Assembly: GCA_046704525.1 (NCBI GenBank)
Contig: JBJKRS010000011.1
Coordinates: 1 to 9,647, forward strand
Origin: GCA-965745 sp046704525
GTDB lineage: Archaea; Thermoplasmatota; Thermoplasmata; Thermoplasmatales; Thermoplasmataceae
Length of the DNA: 9,647 bases
Direction of reading: 5' to 3'
How positions within the stretch are numbered: position 1 is the stretch's first letter; the number at the start of each line of letters is the position of its first letter. The translations under genes were made by a program, and so were the position numbers. The notes below the pieces were generated by a model. The model had not been told where the DNA came from. It searched no databases and saw nothing but the letters and a program-made list of their open reading frames with translations. Of the stretch, positions 6,033 to 9,647 are shown one piece after another.

Positions 6033-7202
6033 TTAATCACTCCTGTTGATTTCCATTACGTCGAGAGCCTCCACGCTGAGCGGCTCGCCATATTCAGCTG
6101 ACAGGCATGGTTTTGTCCTGCCTTCATCACCGTGCACGAGTTCCTTTATGTAAGTCCCGGCTTCCGCCCTTAGCAGAATGGTGGCAGTGTTCACCCTGAC
6201 CTCTTCGAGAACTGACTCCCTGACAGTTCTTTCACGCACAAGATCAGCACGTCTGGCAGCCACTCTTAATGGCGTTCTCTGATATATAACTTTTCCCGTG
6301 ATGCCTGCAAGAGCGGATTTCAGGCGCTCCACGTCAATTCTGTTCTCCGCTTTGACCGTGACTCGATATGTCTTGTCGTATTCGGATGTCTTGACTTTCT
6401 TGACTGCATCGCGGTCGGATATATGCAGGCCGGAAACTGCAACGCCATTGTCCTGGGAGTTTATCTCTTCTTCAATCTCCTGTGGGTCCAGGACCCTTAT
6501 GCCGGGACTTGTGATCTCCATGACAAAGTCGCGCCCCCGCCCCAGCATCCTCACATCGACATCTTCCCTTCCGGCCGCATGCAGGAAAAAGTTCTCTCCC
6601 CTGCTGTGTTCAAGCATAACCCTGCCGATGAATGACTCCACTGATTCATCATTGCCGGGCTTGTATATCCACCTCGTCTGTGGAATATCCCGCCTGTACT
6701 TGTTGTATCTGCCGCGAAGGTAGATGCTTCTCACTTCAACTTCGGCGTAATCAAACTCCAGGTTCATCATTATGGTGATGTCTGGAGTGTCAAAATCGGG
6801 TTCCACTCCTGTTTTGGAGGTGAAGTACTTTCCAAACTCCCTGTTGAATTCCTTCTTTATCGGCTCTCCCACGCTGCCGAAACGTTCCTGGATCTCTGCC
6901 TCAAGCCGGACCGTTTCATCGCTGAACACCGATCCCGCAAGGAAGGAATTGTATTCCCGGTCGCCAATCTCCTCCCGGGCAATTAGGAAATATTTTTCCA
7001 TTTTGGATATCACGCCAGAGCAAAGAGGGCAGTCTGGCTCTTCCACTTCTTTGTATGGCACATCAGGATAGAATGCATTCAGTGCGAAAAAAAGCATTTC
7101 GCCCCGGGTTCTGTTGTCAAGTGACCGGCCTATAGTGGCAAATATCCTCCCGGTACACCTGACGCAGATGCCGAGGCTGGCTAAATCTGAAATTCCGGTC
7201 AT
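6033..7202 (-). CDS. pus10: tRNA pseudouridine synthase Pus10
   Basis: A 389-residue enzyme that isomerises uridine to pseudouridine in the T-loop (position 55, and in some archaea 54) of tRNA. An N-terminal zinc module is visible as CVRC (13-16) and CPLC (58-61), followed by a THUMP-like region (about 70-180) and the catalytic domain. GREDVDVRMLG (211-221) carries the catalytic aspartate, D214 by alignment with other synthases. KVIYQRTPLRVAARRAD (304-320) and AGTYIKELVHGDEGRTKP (348-365) are further Pus10 signatures. The usual GRPF after the catalytic loop reads GRDF (223-226). The frame is open to 7277, but ATG 7202 is 5 nt after the rpoP stop and leads straight into the zinc module, so I prefer it; no clear Shine-Dalgarno is present. 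Confidence 0.94.
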   Translation of the reverse strand: MTGISDLASLGICVRCTGRIFATIGRSLDNRTRGEMLFFALNAFYPDVPYKEVEEPDCPLCSGVISKMEKYFLIAREEIGDREYNSFLAGSVFSDETVRLEAEIQERFGSVGEPIKKEFNREFGKYFTSKTGVEPDFDTPDITIMMNLEFDYAEVEVRSIYLRGRYNKYRRDIPQTRWIYKPGNDESVESFIGRVMLEHSRGENFFLHAAGREDVDVRMLGRGRDFVMEITSPGIRVLDPQEIEEEINSQDNGVAVSGLHISDRDAVKKVKTSEYDKTYRVTVKAENRIDVERLKSALAGITGKVIYQRTPLRVAARRADLVRERTVRESVLEEVRVNTATILLRAEAGTYIKELVHGDEGRTKPCLSAEYGEPLSVEALDVMEINRSD

Positions 7203-7207
7203 CTGAC

Positions 7208-7339
7208 TTATCTGGCGACTACATCTTTGGTGATGTTGGGCCTTTCCTTCACAAAGACCCTTGAGCCGCATTCGCATTCAATCTCTGCAGTCCCGAAGGA
7301 TTTCTCCATGGGTCTCTTGCATCTGATACACTTATACAC
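7208..7339 (-). CDS. rpoP: DNA-directed RNA polymerase subunit Rpo12 (RpoP), 43 aa, GTG start
   Basis: A 43-residue zinc-ribbon protein beginning MYKCIRCKRPMEKSFG and ending VKERPNITKDVVAR. It matches archaeal Rpo12 (eukaryotic Rpb12), a small polymerase core subunit involved in assembly and open-complex formation. The first zinc knuckle is C4-I-R-C7. The second is C22-E-C24-G, one residue shorter than the usual CxxC, while the downstream GSR and KERP pattern is conserved. GTG 7339 lies inside the last codons of rpl37Ae (8-nt overlap), with GGAG about 10 nt upstream. It sits between rpl37Ae and pus10, a usual position after the exosome genes. Confidence 0.9.
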   Translation of the reverse strand: MYKCIRCKRPMEKSFGTAEIECECGSRVFVKERPNITKDVVAR

Positions 7340-7589
7340 TCTTGTGCATCTCCTCTATGATTTTCTGCGAGTACTCAGGCGAGTACGAGCCGCCTGCAAA
7401 TTTGTAGTGGCAATGCCTGCACTGCCAAATGCCTGAAGCGACCCTCTTGACTTTCTTCTGCTTGCATGATGGACAGACGTAGAGAGCGGTCTTCTGCTTG
7501 TAGACCTCATTCCAGGCCTTCCTTACGGTAACCCCGTATCTTGGGCCGAATCTCCCCGCTGCACCAACCTTGATTGTCCTTCTTGCCAT
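7332..7589 (-). CDS. rpl37ae: 50S ribosomal protein L37Ae
   Basis: An 85-residue zinc-ribbon ribosomal protein of the large subunit. The start MARRTIKVGAAGRFGPRYG is the family signature. The four zinc ligands are in CPSC (39-42) and CRHC (57-60), and the FAGGSYSP tail motif is present. I chose ATG 7589 because the family begins MARRT and the Rrp42 stop lies just upstream. An in-frame GTG at 7598, overlapping that stop as GTGA, would add only three residues. The spacing of AAGTGAT before the ATG is acceptable. The 3' end overlaps rpoP. Confidence 0.95.
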   Translation of the reverse strand: MARRTIKVGAAGRFGPRYGVTVRKAWNEVYKQKTALYVCPSCKQKKVKRVASGIWQCRHCHYKFAGGSYSPEYSQKIIEEMHKSV

Positions 7590-7594
7590 GAATA

Positions 7595-8377
7595 TCACTT
7601 AAAGTGCTTATCCCTGAGTTGCCCACCGATATCGCTGGACAACTTTATAGCTTTTCGGATGTCCTCAAGGTCAAGGCTTCCGAAGTCTCCCTTCTGCATT
7701 GCCCTGATGTGGCCGTCCTCACTGGTTGAAACAGTGAGCCTTACCGAACCCAGCTGCTCTTCCTCAAGATCCGGGTCGCACACAAGGGTGTCCCCGATCT
7801 TGACCATGGTGACTGCAACCGGCGTGTTCTTCACCGGCAGCGGAAAGTCCTTCTTGCCTTCGCTGGAAGCCGGGACTACTGCACTCTTCAGAGCTGCAAG
7901 AGCTCCGTATGAGCACGCATCAATAAGGTTCCCGTCATAATCTATGACGTCTATGTCTATGAAAACAATCCATACCTTCTTCCCCTCTTCTATCACGAGG
8001 TTCTCGAGGTCGATCATCTTGCTCTCCCTGATTCCCCTGTCAACTACCCTTGCAATCTCGATTGAGTTCTCGTTGGGCGGTCCCGCCTCGAACGTCGGGA
8101 AAGCCATGGGCAGAAGCTCAACGTTTGTTGTCATGACACCTCTGTTTGGGGTGTCTGGGAAGGGTTCTCCTGTCTCAATCTTCACTCCTGCGACAATTCT
8201 TGTCTTGCCGAGCTTCACCAGCGCTGATCCCTGTGCCTTTGGAATGTATCCGGTCTGGATCTCCAGCGGCCTGGTTTCATCAGGTTTCCGGCCATCTGAC
8301 CTTACGCCTTCCTTGAGCTTGTGCTCTATGTAGCTCCTCTTGATCTCGGAAAGTATGCCAGCTGCATCTTTTGGCAT
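7595..8377 (-). CDS. rrp42: Exosome complex component Rrp42
   Basis: A 260-residue RNase PH-fold subunit of the archaeal exosome, which forms the hexameric ring as Rrp41-Rrp42 heterodimers. VRSDGRKPDETRPLEI (25-40), ALVKLGKTRIVAGVKIETGEPFPDTPNRG (52-80) and IDIDVIDYDGNLIDACSYGALAAL (140-163) match the family. In known archaeal exosomes Rrp42 lacks phosphorolytic activity but helps to bind RNA and build the active site of its partner. ATG 8377 has the strongest ribosome-binding site in the window (GGAGGGTGA, 6 nt upstream, within rrp41), and the gap from the rrp41 stop is 2 nt. Confidence 0.96.
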   Translation of the reverse strand: MPKDAAGILSEIKRSYIEHKLKEGVRSDGRKPDETRPLEIQTGYIPKAQGSALVKLGKTRIVAGVKIETGEPFPDTPNRGVMTTNVELLPMAFPTFEAGPPNENSIEIARVVDRGIRESKMIDLENLVIEEGKKVWIVFIDIDVIDYDGNLIDACSYGALAALKSAVVPASSEGKKDFPLPVKNTPVAVTMVKIGDTLVCDPDLEEEQLGSVRLTVSTSEDGHIRAMQKGDFGSLDLEDIRKAIKLSSDIGGQLRDKHFK

Positions 8378-8379
8378 GT

Positions 8380-9117
8380 TTACTCACCCTCCTGAATTTC
8401 GGCCACAAACTTGTTGGAGAGGGCCTCCCTCTGGATCTGGTTGATTCTCTTGATGGCGTTGGTTATCATACCTGTGGCCTTGTCAAACTCCTCCGGGGAA
8501 AGGTCCCCGTCCATCTGGAGCAGGACGACTTTTCCGGATTTTGACAGAATAGCCATCGGCACGTCTGCATCGCCGAAATTGTCCTCTTCCTTTGAAAGGT
8601 CAAGAACTATTTGTCCCTCGACCTTTCCGGCAGTGCACCCGGAAACAAAATCCTTCATCGGTATTCCCGCGGACGCAACAGCCACGGAGGCTGCCGTAAT
8701 GCCTGCAATCCTTGTGCCAGCATCAGCCTGCAGCACCTCTATGAACACATCAATCTGCGTCCTGGGGAACTGCTCCACCATTATGGCTTCGTCAAGGGCT
8801 TCAGATATCACCTTTGATATTTCTATGGACCTCCTGTCCGGTCCGGGCCTCTTCCTCTCATCCACTGAGAATGCGGCCATGTTGTACCTGGCCTTGACAA
8901 TGGCCTTGTTTATGTTCTGGGTATGCTTGGGATAAGCTTCCCGCGGACCGTATACGGCCACAAGGATCTTGTTCCCTCCCCACTCTATGAATGCTGATCC
9001 ATCGGCCCTGTTGAGCACTCCTGTCTCTATCTTTATGGGCCTGAGTTCCTCGGCAGTCCGGCCATCCAGCCGGGTGCCATCCTTCTTCAGTAACTTAATA
9101 TTACTTGCTGTTCCCAC
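8380..9117 (-). CDS. rrp41: Exosome complex exonuclease Rrp41
   Basis: A 245-residue catalytic RNase PH-fold subunit of the archaeal exosome, a phosphate-dependent 3'-5' exoribonuclease that can also add 3' tails in reverse. Numbered from GTG 9117: RLDGRTAEELRPIKI (16-30), YGPREAYP (56-63), PDRRSIEISKVISEAL (93-108, with the RNA-contacting arginine pair R95/R96), ADAGTRIAGITAA (131-143, phosphate-binding loop) and DADVPMAIL (183-191, catalytic aspartates) are all intact, so activity is expected. GTG 9117 is preferred because AGGTGA (9123-9128) lies 5 nt before it. GTG 9126 is three codons upstream and would overlap that site. Either start lies inside the end of rrp4, giving a 17- to 26-nt overlap. 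Confidence 0.95.
   Translation of the reverse strand: MGTASNIKLLKKDGTRLDGRTAEELRPIKIETGVLNRADGSAFIEWGGNKILVAVYGPREAYPKHTQNINKAIVKARYNMAAFSVDERKRPGPDRRSIEISKVISEALDEAIMVEQFPRTQIDVFIEVLQADAGTRIAGITAASVAVASAGIPMKDFVSGCTAGKVEGQIVLDLSKEEDNFGDADVPMAILSKSGKVVLLQMDGDLSPEEFDKATGMITNAIKRINQIQREALSNKFVAEIQEGE
8384..8392 (-). promoter_or_regulatory. Strong Shine-Dalgarno of rrp42
   Basis: Minus-strand GGAGGGTGA lies within the final codons of rrp41, 6 nt before ATG 8377. It fixes the rrp42 start and implies efficient re-initiation between the two subunits needed in equal amounts. Confidence 0.7.
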
Positions 9118-9647
9118 TGCTTTCACCTACTTTACTCTTGAGATATTCATCCATCCTGTCCGTGAGTCCCACAGTATGGGCCTCTGCCTCTACCATCTTG
9201 ATTGCGGATATTGCAATCATCACATTTTCAGGCGATCCGTCGACCCAAATCAGGCCGTTTTGACCCACTATTATGCGTGTCTGTGTGGCGTCCTTGATCA
9301 TGTTTACCATGGAGCCGCCTTTCCCTATTATTCTTGGGACTTTTGGTGCGGAAATGTTGGTTATGTGGCCCCCTTCCAGCTTCCTGAGGCCCATGTCCTT
9401 GAGCGTCACCCAGCTTTCCTTGATCTCGTTGAGGGACATCACCTTGGCATAAACGTAGTCCCCAAGGTCCAGGTACCTCTGCAGGTCGCCTGACTGAGTC
9501 CTCCATGGAGTGTCGTTCATATGGAGGAGCGAATGGTACGGTGAGTTGAGGTCTATTGTCCACATAGAGGGGCCAATCTCGATCACTTTCCCAATGATCT
9601 TGTCCCCCTTCCTTGGGAAATAGGGACCCGAGAAGGGCACCACGTCA
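9101..9647 (-). CDS. rrp4: Exosome RNA-binding subunit Rrp4, 5' end outside window
   Basis: The last 181 residues of the cap protein that sits on the Rrp41-Rrp42 ring and channels RNA into it. The visible part begins DVVPFSGPYFPRKGD, the junction from the missing N-terminal domain to the S1 domain. The S1 domain follows (about residues 10-80: KGDKIIGKVIEIGPSMWTIDLNSPY, then LGDYVYAKV). Next comes a KH domain (about 85-155) with the IIGKGGSMVNMI loop, carrying the GxxG RNA-binding motif. A short acidic/polar tail ends the protein. The GTG at 9641-9643 is an internal valine codon, not a start, because the frame continues to the window edge and family members have about 50 more residues. The stop overlaps rrp41. 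Confidence 0.95.
   Translation of the reverse strand, partial: DVVPFSGPYFPRKGDKIIGKVIEIGPSMWTIDLNSPYHSLLHMNDTPWRTQSGDLQRYLDLGDYVYAKVMSLNEIKESWVTLKDMGLRKLEGGHITNISAPKVPRIIGKGGSMVNMIKDATQTRIIVGQNGLIWVDGSPENVMIAISAIKMVEAEAHTVGLTDRMDEYLKSKVGESSGNSK
9123..9128 (-). promoter_or_regulatory. Shine-Dalgarno deciding the rrp41 GTG start
   Basis: Minus-strand AGGTGA lies 5 nt before GTG 9117, inside the rrp4 coding sequence. The same hexamer precedes carbamate kinase at 657-662. The upstream GTG at 9126 falls within this site, which argues against it as the start. Confidence 0.55.

Noticed and set aside
7203..7277. Extended Pus10 N-terminus reading from 7277
   Set aside because: This stretch is the rpoP coding sequence in another frame. 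ATG 7202 just after the rpoP stop gives a normal Pus10.
8411..9493. Long plus-strand open frames opposite rrp41 and rrp4 (8411-8935 and 8969-9493)
   Set aside because: They are antisense to strongly conserved exosome genes, have Ser/Pro/Leu-rich compositions typical of antisense frames, and lack promoters or ribosome-binding sites.
1..9647. Mobile element, CRISPR array or defence cassette
   Set aside because: I saw no transposase or integrase motifs, no target-site or regularly spaced repeats, and no toxin-antitoxin or nuclease genes. Gene content is housekeeping throughout.

Overview
The window is archaeal chromosome and mostly housekeeping. Diagnostic content: a three-gene RNA exosome block (Rrp4, Rrp41, Rrp42), ribosomal proteins L37Ae and L21e, RNA polymerase subunits Rpo12 (RpoP) and Rpo4 (RpoF), the tRNA pseudouridine synthase Pus10, the DUF655 protein and KsgA. 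TATA-type promoters close to start codons, AGG/AGA-rich arginine usage, moderate GC and the character of the proteins suggest a euryarchaeon. Thermoplasmata is my best guess, but no database comparison was possible.

Layout. 1-458 (minus): 5' part of a class I SAM methyltransferase whose C-terminus lies outside the window. 459-666: divergent promoter region with a perfect 18-bp palindrome and a TATA box. 667-1602 (plus): carbamate kinase. 1599-2246 and 2298-2999 (minus): a purine-type phosphoribosyltransferase, preceded by an AlkA-like DNA glycosylase. 3000-3317: divergent spacer. 3318-4145 (plus): a single stomatin/SPFH membrane protein from a leaderless-type promoter. 4111-9647 (minus): ten tightly packed genes. 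In transcription order they are rrp4 (partial), rrp41, rrp42, rpl37Ae, rpoP, pus10, rpl21e, rpoF, DUF655 and ksgA.

The ten-gene block has overlapping or nearly touching reading frames throughout: 17-nt, 8-nt, 4-nt and 1-nt overlaps, and gaps of 2, 5, 5, 2 and 23 nt. Several junctions have Shine-Dalgarno sequences inside the preceding gene, so translational coupling is likely. Functionally it joins RNA decay/processing (exosome), transcription (Rpo12, Rpo4), ribosome structure (L37Ae, L21e), tRNA modification (Pus10) and 16S rRNA maturation (KsgA). The 43-codon rpoP gene is short enough to be easily missed. It has an unusual CxC second zinc knuckle.

I found no CRISPR array, insertion sequence, transposase, tRNA/rRNA gene or defence-like cassette. 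The points worth a second look are the palindrome/direct-repeat arrangement at the carbamate kinase promoter, the Rpo12 zinc-site variant, a TATA-like element within the operon ahead of DUF655, and a C-terminal extension on the phosphoribosyltransferase.
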